A DNA stretch of 64,000 bases from JACKII01 sp041687435 (GCA_041687435.1 JAWLBX010000001.1:1-64000); one strand, 5' to 3'. Positions 1 through 7,678 are shown, numbered from the stretch's first letter. Numbers and translations: made by a program. The notes: generated from the sequence alone by a model not told the origin.

Positions 1-47
1 CACCCGAAAGCTCCGGCGCGTCAGGCCCACCTCACCCAACCGCCAGA

Positions 48-97
48 GGGGTCCCTTTTCCACGCCGATAGGGGGGCCCTTTTCCATGCCGGTTGAC
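48..97. repeat. Two direct repeats resembling an IS21-family element end
   Basis: Two imperfect copies of a GGGG(T/G)CCCTTTTCCA(C/T)GCCG unit lie at 48-67 and 73-91, and the second runs into GGTTGACA. Multiple terminal repeats of this general form, ending in TGACA, are what I remember from the ends of IS21-family elements in alphaproteobacteria. If so, the transposition genes lie off the left edge. Bases 1-47 show no recognisable gene. The identification is by memory of the motif only. Confidence 0.4.
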
Positions 98-106
98 AAC
101 AGGCCC

Positions 107-145
107 CACTGTCAAAATGACAGTCGCGCACTGTCAAAATGACAG
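107..145. repeat. Tandem 17-bp repeats, each a perfect palindrome
   Basis: The sequence CACTGTCAAAATGACAG occurs exactly at 107-123 and 129-145. Each copy contains the palindrome CTGTCA-AAA-TGACAG. The copies are 22 bp apart, about two helical turns, so dimers bound to both would face the same side of the DNA. This is the geometry of a repressor or replication-protein site. It lies 49-87 bp upstream of the promoter proposed for the small gene at 237. The sites could instead belong to the adjacent element end. Confidence 0.6.
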
Positions 146-193
146 CCCTCTATATTAGTAAGATAATAGTAGGAAATTATTATATAAATATAT

Positions 194-222
194 TTTTCAA
201 ATAAAGAAGTTCATGATATAAT
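194..222 (+). promoter_or_regulatory. Sigma-70-type promoter for the small gene at 237
   Basis: TTTTCA (194-199) and a perfect TATAAT (217-222) are separated by 17 bp in an AT-rich stretch (150-236). Transcription would start near 229, only about 8 bases before the ATG at 237, so the mRNA would be nearly leaderless. Confidence 0.55.
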
Positions 223-236
223 CAAAACAATCATCT

Positions 237-461
237 ATGAGCAAAGCTATTATTCTCTACGACATTCTCCTCGAGCAGGGGATCAAGAAGGACCGCGCCG
301 AGAACGCGGTCAGCGCTTTCATCACCCGCGATGAGGTCCGGGAAACCCTCGCCACCAAGGACGACTTACGCAAACTGACGATGTGGATCGCTGGCATGCT
401 GGTCGGTCAGGTTGCGATCATGACTGGGGTCATCGCTTTGATGCTGGGGACAACCACCTGA
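237..461 (+). CDS. Small membrane-anchored protein, DUF1640/CCDC90-like
   Basis: This is a 74-residue protein of unknown function. Residues about 1-45 are polar and charged with helical character, including a TRDEV..TLATKDDLRKL stretch. Residues about 48-70 form one hydrophobic membrane segment at the C-terminus. The pattern 'TKxDL...' followed by one C-terminal helix recalls the DUF1640/coiled-coil proteins common beside mobile DNA in proteobacteria. I see no Shine-Dalgarno before the ATG; the proposed promoter lies so close that a leaderless mRNA is likely. Its upstream DNA is much more AT-rich than the rest of the window, which suggests transfer. The gene converges on the integrase 13 bp downstream. 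Confidence 0.6.
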   Translation: MSKAIILYDILLEQGIKKDRAENAVSAFITRDEVRETLATKDDLRKLTMWIAGMLVGQVAIMTGVIALMLGTTT

Positions 462-474
462 CGTCGACTCGCGT

Positions 475-1635
475 TTATGACCTGACCTGATCCGGCCCAC
501 TTACCAAGAAATCCGCCCATTGTTGCATCAACTGCCGCCGCTTCTCGAGCCGGTCTGAACGCTGGTAGGCGCGAACAACATTCGTATCGACGACATGTCC
601 CAACGCCGCTTCCTTCACCTCGTACGGCGTATCGGTCGTCTCTTCGACCCAAGTGCGGAATGTTGCACGCAAACCATGTGGGCGCGCCGTGTAGCCTTCG
701 CGCTCCATGAACCGAGACATGGCAGCATCCGACATAACCTTGCCAGTCGGCGAAGGGAACAAAAGCTTCTGATCATCAGAACGATAGGTTAGCGAAATAA
801 CCCGCACCGCCTCGTCGCTAAGCGGTACCCGATGCACATTACCCGACTTCGTCCGAGCTCCGTCGATCACCAAGATATCGTCCTCGATGTCATCCCACCG
901 AGAGTACCGAAGCTCGCTGGTCCGTATTGCCGTCAAAAGTAGAAAGCGCAGCGCAAAGCTGGATTGGAAGGTCTTCGTTGTTAGCCACCGGTAAAAAGCC
1001 GGCGCCTCCTGGTAGGGAAGAGAGGGGATATGCATGACCTCATGCCGCTGCTTACCCAACAACGCCCTGACCTTCATCGGCGCCTGGAGATCGACGTCCA
1101 ACCCGAGAGCTGCAGCATGTTTGAGGGTCAGGTTGATCCGATTAACTGCCTTCCGCGCGGTGTCCGGTTTCTCATGCCAGATCGGCTCAAGCACCCGTTT
1201 CAAGACATGCTGATCAAGATCCTCGATAGCGAGATCGCCGATTTTCGGGATGACATGCACCGACAGCGGCGAGAGCCAGCGTCCAGCCTGGCCGTCGCGT
1301 TTCAATTGCGCTTGGCGCGCCTGGTAACAGCCTTGGATCGCCTCACCCAGGGTCAATCGTTTCGCCTTGCGTCGGACCTTGACCTTTTCTGCGATCGGAT
1401 CCAATCCGTCGCGCTGTTGTCGTCGAGCTTCTTCTGCTCGTCCGCGTGCCTCGGCAATGGAGACATCTGGCCAACGCCCCAAGCCCATTTCACGGCGCTT
1501 ACCATCAATGGACAGGCGCAATACCCACTTGCCGGCGATCTTGGATCGTTTGATCAGCCAGAGACCCTGGCCGTCCGCATATTTCCCGGCATCGAGCGAC
1601 CGCGCTTTCATCTGGTTCAAGGTGTTATAAATCAT
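475..1635 (-). CDS. Tyrosine recombinase/integrase, prophage or island type
   Basis: This site-specific recombinase (386 aa) cuts and rejoins DNA at att sites to insert or excise mobile DNA. The N-terminus (about residues 1-90, with DGQGLWL and GLGRWPDVSIAEAR) matches the DUF4102 arm-binding domain of P4-type integrases. A core-binding helical domain follows, then the catalytic domain. The active-site set is complete: R238 (AIRTSE), K263, H320 and R323 (HGLR), H347 (LGH) and Y357 as nucleophile. The start at 1635 is chosen over an upstream ATG at 1716 because AAAGGTGG precedes it at good spacing. No tRNA gene, the usual target of this family, is visible beside it. No other clear phage or island gene lies in the window, so the mobile DNA it served is probably to the left or lost. 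Confidence 0.9.
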   Translation of the reverse strand: MIYNTLNQMKARSLDAGKYADGQGLWLIKRSKIAGKWVLRLSIDGKRREMGLGRWPDVSIAEARGRAEEARRQQRDGLDPIAEKVKVRRKAKRLTLGEAIQGCYQARQAQLKRDGQAGRWLSPLSVHVIPKIGDLAIEDLDQHVLKRVLEPIWHEKPDTARKAVNRINLTLKHAAALGLDVDLQAPMKVRALLGKQRHEVMHIPSLPYQEAPAFYRWLTTKTFQSSFALRFLLLTAIRTSELRYSRWDDIEDDILVIDGARTKSGNVHRVPLSDEAVRVISLTYRSDDQKLLFPSPTGKVMSDAAMSRFMEREGYTARPHGLRATFRTWVEETTDTPYEVKEAALGHVVDTNVVRAYQRSDRLEKRRQLMQQWADFLVSGPDQVRS

Positions 1636-1670
1636 TGGTCCACCTTTTTTGATCCCCCGAGTGGTCCACC
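1636..1670. repeat. Direct repeat TGGTCCACC at the integrase start
   Basis: TGGTCCACC occurs at 1636-1644 (overlapping the integrase ribosome-binding site) and again at 1662-1670, 26 bp apart. It could be an operator for integrase expression or an arm-type recombinase site. The rest of 1671-1865 holds no gene. A short inverted repeat, GGTGCC/GGCACC, lies at 1786-1804. Confidence 0.35.
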
Positions 1671-1865
1671 CCTGAGAATGTGAAGGTATGTTCAGCTGCG
1701 TTCTGGATTGCGACAAGGGGAGCTGATTTAATTGTGAAATTTCTTATAGTTTGCGCCGAAATGAGAAGCTATGAGAAATTGAGTCGGTGCCCTCAGCCGG
1801 CACCATAAAATCCTTTGTCCGACCCGCCGCAATGCGCCTTCTGATCGGAATACAGACCGGGGTAG

Positions 1866-1889
1866 GCCGAAGGGTGGACGCCCTTCGGC
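1866..1889 (-). terminator. Stem-loop downstream of wrbA
   Basis: A 9-bp perfect inverted repeat (GCCGAAGGG/CCCTTCGGC, 6-base loop) begins 10 bp beyond the wrbA stop codon. No U-run follows, so it may act as an mRNA 3' end stabiliser or a weak terminator. Confidence 0.4.
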
Positions 1890-1898
1890 AGAATCCGC

Positions 1899-2498
1899 TC
1901 AACCGAAGAGCTTGTTCGCGACTTCCGCAATGCGCCGGCCCTGATAGCGGGCTCCGTCAAGATCCGCAGCGCTGGGCATTCGGCTCCCGTCGCCATCGGC
2001 TATGGTTGTGGCGCCATAGGGCGCGCCGCCTTTGACTTCATCCACGCCCATCTGGCCCTGATAGCCGTAATCCAACCCGACGACGGTCAGCCCAAAATGG
2101 AACAGGTTGTGGATGATCGACATCAGCGTGAGTTCCTGCCCGCCGTGCTGCGTCGCGGTCGAAGTGAACGCGCCGCCAACCTTGCCGTTCAGGGCGCCCT
2201 TGGCCCAAAGCCCGCCCGCGCGGTCGAGGAATGTCACCATCTGGGAGGGCATCCGCCCGAAGCGCGTGCCGGCGCCGATGACGATGGCGTCATAGTTCAC
2301 CAGATCGTCCACCTCGGCGATCGGCGCTTTCTGGCCGAGCTTGAAGCCCGAGGCTTTCGCGGTTTCTTCCGGAACGGTCTCCGGGACGCGCTTGATGTCG
2401 ACCTCGGCCCCTGCACTGCGTGCGCCTTCGGCGACGGCCTCGGCCATCGCTTCGATATGGCCGTAGGCGGAATGGTAAAGAACCAGAACTTTGCTCAT
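1899..2498 (-). CDS. wrbA: NAD(P)H:quinone oxidoreductase WrbA
   Basis: This cytoplasmic flavodoxin-fold enzyme (199 aa, the family's usual size) reduces quinones by two electrons and so avoids semiquinone radicals. The FMN phosphate loop is at the N-terminus (YHSAYGHIEAMA, residues about 8-19). The WrbA-specific features GAGTRFGRMPSQM (about 75-87), TSTATQHGGQE (about 113-123) and GGAPYGATTIA (about 157-167) are intact. It follows the pirin gene by 17 bp and is presumably co-transcribed. The pairing of pirin and WrbA with a divergent LysR regulator suggests an electrophile or quinone stress response. Confidence 0.93.
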   Translation of the reverse strand: MSKVLVLYHSAYGHIEAMAEAVAEGARSAGAEVDIKRVPETVPEETAKASGFKLGQKAPIAEVDDLVNYDAIVIGAGTRFGRMPSQMVTFLDRAGGLWAKGALNGKVGGAFTSTATQHGGQELTLMSIIHNLFHFGLTVVGLDYGYQGQMGVDEVKGGAPYGATTIADGDGSRMPSAADLDGARYQGRRIAEVANKLFG

Positions 2499-2515
2499 GA
2501 TATGTTCCTTTCAGG

Positions 2516-3205
2516 TTATTCAGTATCCACGAGGACGATCTCGGCGTCCTCGATGGCGGTGATGGTGACTTCGGTCTCGTCGCGAATGGCTGCCCCGTCT
2601 CGGGGGTTCAGCCGCACACCCGAGACTTCGACACTGCCGCGATCCGGGACGAGATAGAGGAAGCGCGCCGGGTCGGTGCGATGCGTGACCGACTGGCCCA
2701 CCTTCAGGGTTGCCGCATGCACCCGGCCCCGGGTGCGGATAGGCAGGGCGTCGTCTTCGGGGTATCCCGAGGCCACGACGGTCAGTCCACCCTCCTGGCG
2801 TGGGAAATGCCGCGTGCCCCAACCGGGTTCCGCGCCGAGCTCAGTGGTTTGGAGCCATATCTGAAAGATCCGTGTGGTCTCCGGCTCGCGGTTTTCCTCG
2901 CTGTGGATGATCCCCCGCCCCGCGCTCATGACCTGAACGTCACCTGCCGCCGTGCGGCCATGATTGCCCTGGTTGTCGGCGTGACTGATAGCACCGTCGC
3001 GCACGAAGGTGATGATTTCCATGTCGCGATGGGGATGCGGCGGGAAACCGGCCCCCGGGGCGATCTCGTCGTCGTTCCAGACGCGCAGCCTGCCCCACCC
3101 CATGCGGTCGCGGTCGAGATAATTGGCAAAGCTGAAGTGATGGCGCGCCTTGAGCCATCCGTGGTTTGCACCGCCCAGGGTTTCAAAAGGTCTGTGCTCG
3201 ATCAT
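2516..3205 (-). CDS. Pirin family protein (YhaK-like bicupin)
   Basis: This is a 229-residue double-cupin protein. The metal-binding N-terminal cupin carries HPHRDMEI (about 57-64) and a later HSEEN (about 101-105). That His-His-His-Glu set is typical of pirins, several of which act as quercetin 2,3-dioxygenases or redox sensors. The C-terminal cupin is more divergent, as in the family. Translation starts at 3205 behind a GGAGG-type site. It is the first gene of a two-gene operon with wrbA and is divergent from the LysR-type gene at 3297. The true substrate is unknown. Confidence 0.88.
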   Translation of the reverse strand: MIEHRPFETLGGANHGWLKARHHFSFANYLDRDRMGWGRLRVWNDDEIAPGAGFPPHPHRDMEIITFVRDGAISHADNQGNHGRTAAGDVQVMSAGRGIIHSEENREPETTRIFQIWLQTTELGAEPGWGTRHFPRQEGGLTVVASGYPEDDALPIRTRGRVHAATLKVGQSVTHRTDPARFLYLVPDRGSVEVSGVRLNPRDGAAIRDETEVTITAIEDAEIVLVDTE

Positions 3206-3296
3206 GGTGGCCTCCTTTCCCGTTACCGGAGAGATAATTCCTGTCGCCCTTTCTGAAAACCCATATAAAATGGATCAATATGAACAGGATTATCGA
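3206..3296. promoter_or_regulatory. Divergent control region, pirin-wrbA / LysR
   Basis: These 91 bp separate the two divergent starts. They contain a widely spaced imperfect inverted repeat, ATAATTCCTGT at 3234-3244 and ACAGGATTAT at 3284-3293. Between these lies an AT-rich CCATATAAAATGG element. LysR regulators usually bind such a region and control both directions, so this is the likely operator (inference). Confidence 0.4.
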
Positions 3297-4199
3297 ATGA
3301 AACTCGACCCCGACAAACTCCGGACCTTCCTCGCCATCGTCGATCATGGCAGCTTTGCCGCGGCCGGGCGCGCGCTCGGCCGGGCAACATCGGTGGTGAG
3401 CTACGCCCTGGCAGGGCTCGAGGGGGAACTGGGCATCGCCCTGCTGGACCGCGAGGGTGCAAGACGGCCGAAGCTGACAGCGAAAGGAGCCGCACTCCTG
3501 CCCGACATCCGCCGCATAGTCGAACAGACGGACCAACTGTCGGCACGCGCCGCAGGGCTTCGCCAAGGAATGGAGGCGGAACTGTCCCTCGTCGTCGACG
3601 TGATGTTCCCGATGGCGCGGCTGACGCCGGTCCTGCGCGACTTTGCCGAGGCTTTCCCAATTGTACCGATGAAACTGCGGGTCGAGGCAATGGGCGCCAC
3701 GGCCGCTGCGCTTGAGAACGGCGAGGCTGATCTGGCGATCAGCGGTCCAATGATTGGCCCGAGCGAGGGGCTTTCCCGCCGTTGGATCGGAACGGTGGCA
3801 CTGATACCGGTCGCAGCACCGGATCATCCGCTTGCCCGGAACCCAGTTTCCGGCGCGGCCATGCAGCATCTGCAATTGGTGCTGACCGACCGTTCCCGCC
3901 GCAGCGAAGGGCAGGACTTCAGCGTGCTGTCGCCTTCGACATGGCGGCTGGGCGACCTGAGCGCGAAACACGCACTGCTGCGGGAGGGCGTCGGTTGGGG
4001 CAATATGCCGGCGCATATGGTCGAGGCCGACCTCCGCCACGGCACGCTGGTCCGGCTGGAACTGCCCGAAAGCGGCGACGTCTCGTATCCGCTTTACCTG
4101 CTCAGCCGGCGCAATGCGGCCAGCGGCCCAGCTTCCCAATGGCTCGCAGAACGGATTGCCGGCCGTGGCCATGCCGGTGCATCGGACGAGCGGCCATAA
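3297..4199 (+). CDS. LysR-type transcriptional regulator
   Basis: This is a 300-residue DNA-binding regulator. The winged helix-turn-helix fills residues about 4-60 (LRTFLAIVDHGSFAAAGRALGRATSVVSYALAGLE). The periplasmic-binding-like effector domain spans about 88-295. The start at 3297 has AGGA eight bases upstream; earlier in-frame ATGs (3150, 3270) lack a site and run into the divergent pirin start. It probably controls pirin-wrbA and itself. The effector cannot be read from sequence. Confidence 0.9.
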   Translation: MKLDPDKLRTFLAIVDHGSFAAAGRALGRATSVVSYALAGLEGELGIALLDREGARRPKLTAKGAALLPDIRRIVEQTDQLSARAAGLRQGMEAELSLVVDVMFPMARLTPVLRDFAEAFPIVPMKLRVEAMGATAAALENGEADLAISGPMIGPSEGLSRRWIGTVALIPVAAPDHPLARNPVSGAAMQHLQLVLTDRSRRSEGQDFSVLSPSTWRLGDLSAKHALLREGVGWGNMPAHMVEADLRHGTLVRLELPESGDVSYPLYLLSRRNAASGPASQWLAERIAGRGHAGASDERP

Positions 4200-4214
4200 G
4201 GCCAAGTCCGAATC

Positions 4215-4247
4215 CAGACCTCTCCGCCAGTTTTGCGGAGAGGTCTG
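4215..4247. terminator. Bidirectional stem-loop between convergent genes
   Basis: A perfect 13-bp inverted repeat (CAGACCTCTCCGC...GCGGAGAGGTCTG, 7-base loop) fills the 57-bp gap between the LysR gene and the amidase, whose 3' ends face each other. It has no long U-run but fits a shared terminator. Confidence 0.65.
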
Positions 4248-4256
4248 TCGTGTCCG

Positions 4257-5654
4257 TTAGGCGATCTCCGGCCTCCGGTCGCGCCACGGCGTGGCATTTT
4301 CGTAGGCGTCGGCGACGCGCAGCACCGTTGCCTCGTCGAACGGGCGGCCGACGATCTGCATGCCGACCGGCAGGCCGCTGTCGGCAAAGCCATTGCAGAC
4401 GGAGGCGACCGGCGAGCCTGTTACGTTGAAGGGGGAGGTGAGTAGTGCCCGCTGGAAGACGTAAAGCGGCGACATCTGGTCGATCGGCGGGGCCGGCCCC
4501 CAGCCGCCGGCGGTCAGCAGCACATCGTATTTTGCAAACTGCGCGGCCACTTCTGCCGCCAGCGCACGGCGCAGCCGGGCAGCCTGCACGTAATCCTGCG
4601 CGGTCAACACCGACGCCAGCATCATGCGGTCGCGGAAGATCTCACCGTATTTTTCCGGCGTGGCCCGCATGTGCGGCTCGTGAAGCGCCATGGCCTCGCC
4701 CATCATGATGATCATGTTGCAGGCGTGGTAGGTCTGGAGCGGCGAGAGTTGCACGGGCTCGACCGTGGCGCCCAGGCCTTCCAGCGTTTCGACCGCGGCC
4801 TGCATCGCCTGCTGTACCGGCGCTTCGGCCTCGTCGTCGCCGTCGTAAAAGTGGCGGATCAGGCCAATTTTCAGGCCGCGGATGTCGCCGGTCAGCGCCG
4901 TCGTGTAGTCCGGCACCGGCCTATCGACCGAGCCCGGATCGTGCGGGTCGTAAGCGGCCAGCGCTTGCAACATCAAGGCCGCGTCGCGGGCAGTCCAGGT
5001 CATCGGCCCGCAATGATCCAGCGAATAGCCAAGGGGGGAGACGCCGCGGCGTGACACCCGCCCGTAGGTCGGCTTCAGCCCGGTGATGCCACAAAAAAAG
5101 GCCGGCATGCGGATGGAACCAGCCGTGTCGGTGCCGAGCGTGCCCAGCGCCAGCCCGGCCGCCGTGGCCGCGCCGGAGCCGCTGGAGGAACCGCCGGTGA
5201 AGTGATCTGTATTCCAAGGGTTGCGCGCGGGCGGCGCCGGCAAATCCCAGGAGGGGCCGCCGAACGCAAATTCGTGTGTCTGCAACTTGCCCAGCAGCAC
5301 GGTGCCGGCCGCCTTCAGCCGCGCGGCGGCCACGCTGTCGGCTGTCGGCACCCGGTCCGCGTGCAGGTGGGAACCACTGGTCGTGCAGATGCCGGCGGTG
5401 TCGTAAATGTCCTTTAACGCTACCGGAATGCCGCAGAGCGGCCCCGCCTCGCCGCAGGCAAGTGCGGCATCCGCGGCCTTCGCATCATCCAGCGCCCGTT
5501 CAGCAGTGACCGCCAGATAGGAATTCACCTGCGGGTCTACCGCTTCGATCCGCGCCAGCATGTGACCGATCAACTCCACCGCAGACAGCGCGCGGCTCTG
5601 CAACAGATCGGAAGCCTCGGCAATGGTCAGAAAATGCAGGGGCTCACCGGTCAT
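4257..5654 (-). CDS. Amidase signature family enzyme, AtzE/GatA-like
   Basis: This 465-residue hydrolase of the amidase signature family cleaves a carboxamide and releases ammonia or an amine. The Ser-cisSer-Lys triad is present: Lys in GIPVALKDIYDT (about 76), cis-Ser in GGSSSGSG (about 150) and the nucleophile Ser in GTDTAGSIRMPA (about 175). The start at 5654 overlaps the stop of the GatC-like gene by ATGA. An in-frame extension to 6200 was rejected because it runs through that gene and the promoter region. The tight coupling to a small GatC-like partner is as in AtzG-AtzE (1-carboxybiuret hydrolase). The substrate here is unknown, but the adjacent sigma-54 promoters suggest nitrogen scavenging. 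Confidence 0.88.
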   Translation of the reverse strand: MTGEPLHFLTIAEASDLLQSRALSAVELIGHMLARIEAVDPQVNSYLAVTAERALDDAKAADAALACGEAGPLCGIPVALKDIYDTAGICTTSGSHLHADRVPTADSVAAARLKAAGTVLLGKLQTHEFAFGGPSWDLPAPPARNPWNTDHFTGGSSSGSGAATAAGLALGTLGTDTAGSIRMPAFFCGITGLKPTYGRVSRRGVSPLGYSLDHCGPMTWTARDAALMLQALAAYDPHDPGSVDRPVPDYTTALTGDIRGLKIGLIRHFYDGDDEAEAPVQQAMQAAVETLEGLGATVEPVQLSPLQTYHACNMIIMMGEAMALHEPHMRATPEKYGEIFRDRMMLASVLTAQDYVQAARLRRALAAEVAAQFAKYDVLLTAGGWGPAPPIDQMSPLYVFQRALLTSPFNVTGSPVASVCNGFADSGLPVGMQIVGRPFDEATVLRVADAYENATPWRDRRPEIA

Positions 5655-5872
5655 TGGGCCTCTCCCTGGCCGGCAGCGACGGCCGGTTGCCGAAACACAT
5701 GCGCCGGCTCCAACACCATATCGGCAGTTGCCTGCCGCACGTGCTGCTGCAGTGCCTCGATTGTGTGCAGCGCAGCATACAGGCTGCGCAATTTGTGTTC
5801 GTCCGGGGTATGGCCGTTTGCGGCGAGCATGGCCGCAAACGCTTCGAAACTGAGGGATTGGGGAGAGGACAT
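5651..5872 (-). CDS. AtzG/GatC-like small subunit (DUF4089)
   Basis: This 73-residue, mostly helical protein resembles the DUF4089/AtzG family, small GatC-like partners that stabilise AtzE-type amidases. The core FEAFAAMLAANG followed by a helical 'LYAALHTIEALQQH' segment fits. The start at 5872 has AGGAG just upstream; a longer reading from 5935 would cross the sigma-54 promoter. It precedes the amidase with a four-base ATGA overlap, implying coupled translation and a 1:1 complex. The family assignment is by pattern and context. Confidence 0.72.
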   Translation of the reverse strand: MSSPQSLSFEAFAAMLAANGHTPDEHKLRSLYAALHTIEALQQHVRQATADMVLEPAHVFRQPAVAAGQGEAQ

Positions 5873-5904
5873 TCGGGAACTCCTGGTTGGGTAAGGCCCG
5901 AATA

Positions 5905-5922
5905 CAGCAAGTTCCGTGCCAA
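5905..5922 (-). promoter_or_regulatory. Sigma-54 promoter for the AtzG-amidase operon
   Basis: Read on the minus strand, TTGGCACGGAACTTGCTG matches the RpoN consensus YTGGCACG-N4-TTGCW at every defined position, with exactly 10 bp between GG and GC. Transcription would start near 5895, about 22 bp before the ATG at 5872. Confidence 0.75.
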
Positions 5923-5943
5923 TAAAGTGCAACATTCATCGAT

Positions 5944-5960
5944 TTGGCATGATGCTTGCT
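5944..5960 (+). promoter_or_regulatory. Sigma-54 promoter for the ABC transporter operon
   Basis: TTGGCATGATGCTTGCT has GG at 5946-5947 and GC at 5958-5959, again exactly 10 bp apart, with one mismatch to the TGGCACG box. It points toward the binding-protein gene at 6046 and is back to back with the minus-strand sigma-54 promoter 22 bp away. I see no convincing activator site. Confidence 0.65.
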
Positions 5961-6045
5961 TGAATGACGTTCGGACGGCGGCGATGCTGCCCTGCGGCAG
6001 CCATCCCGTCCCAAACCGCAACCGGGTTGAATAGGGACTTTATCC

Positions 6046-7665
6046 ATGCGTTTCCAATTGCAACGGTCCTGGCGCCAAGCGCTCCTGACGGCAAGTGTCG
6101 CCGTATTGGGGGCCGGCCTAGCGGCCCAGGCCCAGGCGGGTGGCACACTCCGCATTGCTATGACGGCCTCCGACGTGCCAACCACGACCGGCATGCCCAA
6201 TAACGGCTATGAGGGTATGCGCTTCCTTGGTTATCCGGTGTTCGAGAGCCTGACGCTCTGGGATCTGTCCAGTGCCGATAATCTGGCGGACATCCGGCCT
6301 GGCCTCGCCGAAAGCTGGACGCAGAATGCCGACGAGCCGACCAAATGGACGTTCAAGCTGCGCAAGGGCGTGGCCTTCCATGACGGCTCCCCCTTCAACG
6401 CGGATGCCGCGATCTGGAACTTGGAGCGCTACTACAACGTAGATTCGCCCCAGTTCGAGACCCAAGGGTCCGCCATCACCCGCGCACGCAACCCGAACAT
6501 CGAAAGCTGGCGCAAGATCGACGATCACACGCTGGAAATCACCACGAACGTCCAGCTGAGCTACTTCCCGTACCTGCTGCCCTACGTGCTGTTCTCCAGC
6601 CCGGCGCAGTTCGAAAAGGTTGGCAGCGATTGGGCGGCGTTCGCGAACAATCCCTCCGGTACCGGCCCGTTCAAGATTACGGATTTCAAGCCGCGTATCA
6701 GCGTCAGCCTGGCCAAGAACGCCGATTATTGGGACGAGTCGCGTGTGCCCAAGCTGGACGGCATCGAACTCTACCCGATGCCGGAGGCAACCACGCGCCT
6801 TTCCGCGCTTCGTTCCGGCCAGGTCGATTGGATCGAGGTGCCGCCGCCGGATGCGATCCCAAGCATCAAGAACGCGGGCTTCAATATCGTCACCAACAGC
6901 TATCCGCATGTCTGGCCGTGGGTGTTGAACATGGCAAAAGAGGATTCCCCGTTCCGGGACAAGCGCGTGCGCCAGGCAGCAAACTACTGCATCGACCGCG
7001 ACGGCATGACCGAACTGCTGAACGGCACGGCGGAGCCGGCGCTCGGTTTCTTCAAGAAGGCGGGTGCTCAGTTCGGCAGCCCGGAAAACGCCTACGGTTT
7101 CGATCCGGAAAAGGCGAAGGCGCTGCTGGCGGAGGCAGGCTACGGCCCGGACAAGCCGGTGCAGGCCAAGGTCATGATCTCCACCAGCGGCTCCGGCCAG
7201 ATGCTGCCACTGCCGATGAACGAGTACCTGCAACAGACCCTGGCGCAGTGCAATATCGCCATCGACTTCGAAGTCGTGGAATGGGGCACCATGCTGGTGG
7301 CCTTTCGCAACGATCCAACCGGGCCGCAATCGATGGGTGCTGACGCGATGAACATCAGCCTGGTGTCCTCCGACATCTCGCAGATGGCGCGCTGGTTCTG
7401 GTCCGGCAATATGACGCCGAACGGCTCCAACTGGGGCCACTTCCAGAACGAGGAATTCGACCGTCTGCTGGGCGAAATCCAGGTCTCGACCGATCAGGCC
7501 GAGATCGACACGAAGATCGCGCGCCTGAACGAAATCCTGGTGGATGAGGCACCCTGGCTCTGGATCGTGCACGATCTGAACCCACGGGCGATGTCCGACA
7601 AGGTCACCGGCTTTGTATCCGCACAGAGCTGGTTCCAGGACTTCACGACCGTCGATCTGGAATAG
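6046..7665 (+). CDS. ABC transporter substrate-binding protein, family 5 (dipeptide/oligopeptide type)
   Basis: This is a 539-residue periplasmic binding protein. A Sec signal peptide covers about residues 1-31 (arginine-rich start, hydrophobic core, AQAQA cleavage zone). The mature part follows the SBP_bac_5 layout of Dpp/Opp proteins: LAESWT, FKLRKGVAFHDG (about 104-115) and TNVQLSYFPYLLPY. It delivers ligand to the permeases downstream. A strong stem-loop separates it from them, the usual way to make more binding protein than membrane subunit. Its own promoter is the sigma-54 site at 5944. Many family 5 proteins bind compounds other than peptides, and a nitrogen-containing amide is plausible given the divergent amidase. 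Confidence 0.92.
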   Translation: MRFQLQRSWRQALLTASVAVLGAGLAAQAQAGGTLRIAMTASDVPTTTGMPNNGYEGMRFLGYPVFESLTLWDLSSADNLADIRPGLAESWTQNADEPTKWTFKLRKGVAFHDGSPFNADAAIWNLERYYNVDSPQFETQGSAITRARNPNIESWRKIDDHTLEITTNVQLSYFPYLLPYVLFSSPAQFEKVGSDWAAFANNPSGTGPFKITDFKPRISVSLAKNADYWDESRVPKLDGIELYPMPEATTRLSALRSGQVDWIEVPPPDAIPSIKNAGFNIVTNSYPHVWPWVLNMAKEDSPFRDKRVRQAANYCIDRDGMTELLNGTAEPALGFFKKAGAQFGSPENAYGFDPEKAKALLAEAGYGPDKPVQAKVMISTSGSGQMLPLPMNEYLQQTLAQCNIAIDFEVVEWGTMLVAFRNDPTGPQSMGADAMNISLVSSDISQMARWFWSGNMTPNGSNWGHFQNEEFDRLLGEIQVSTDQAEIDTKIARLNEILVDEAPWLWIVHDLNPRAMSDKVTGFVSAQSWFQDFTTVDLE

Positions 7666-7678
7666 GCGGGCAGAGCTG

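Noticed and set aside
107..145. CRISPR-like repeats.
   Set aside because: There are only two copies with a 5-bp gap, each palindromic, and no spacers or cas genes.
1750..1850. A tRNA 3' end or att site for the integrase.
   Set aside because: No T-arm sequence, CCA end or cloverleaf could be drawn here, and the only structure is a 6-bp inverted repeat.
5914..5932. An NtrC-type site (TGCACTTTATTGGCAC on the minus strand).
   Set aside because: The second half does not fit the GGTGCA half-site, and it overlaps the -24 box of the sigma-54 promoter, where an activator site is unlikely.
4257..6200. A 647-residue extended amidase reading through 5655-6200.
   Set aside because: The extension crosses the GatC-like gene, both sigma-54 promoters and the start of the binding-protein gene, and has no family similarity.
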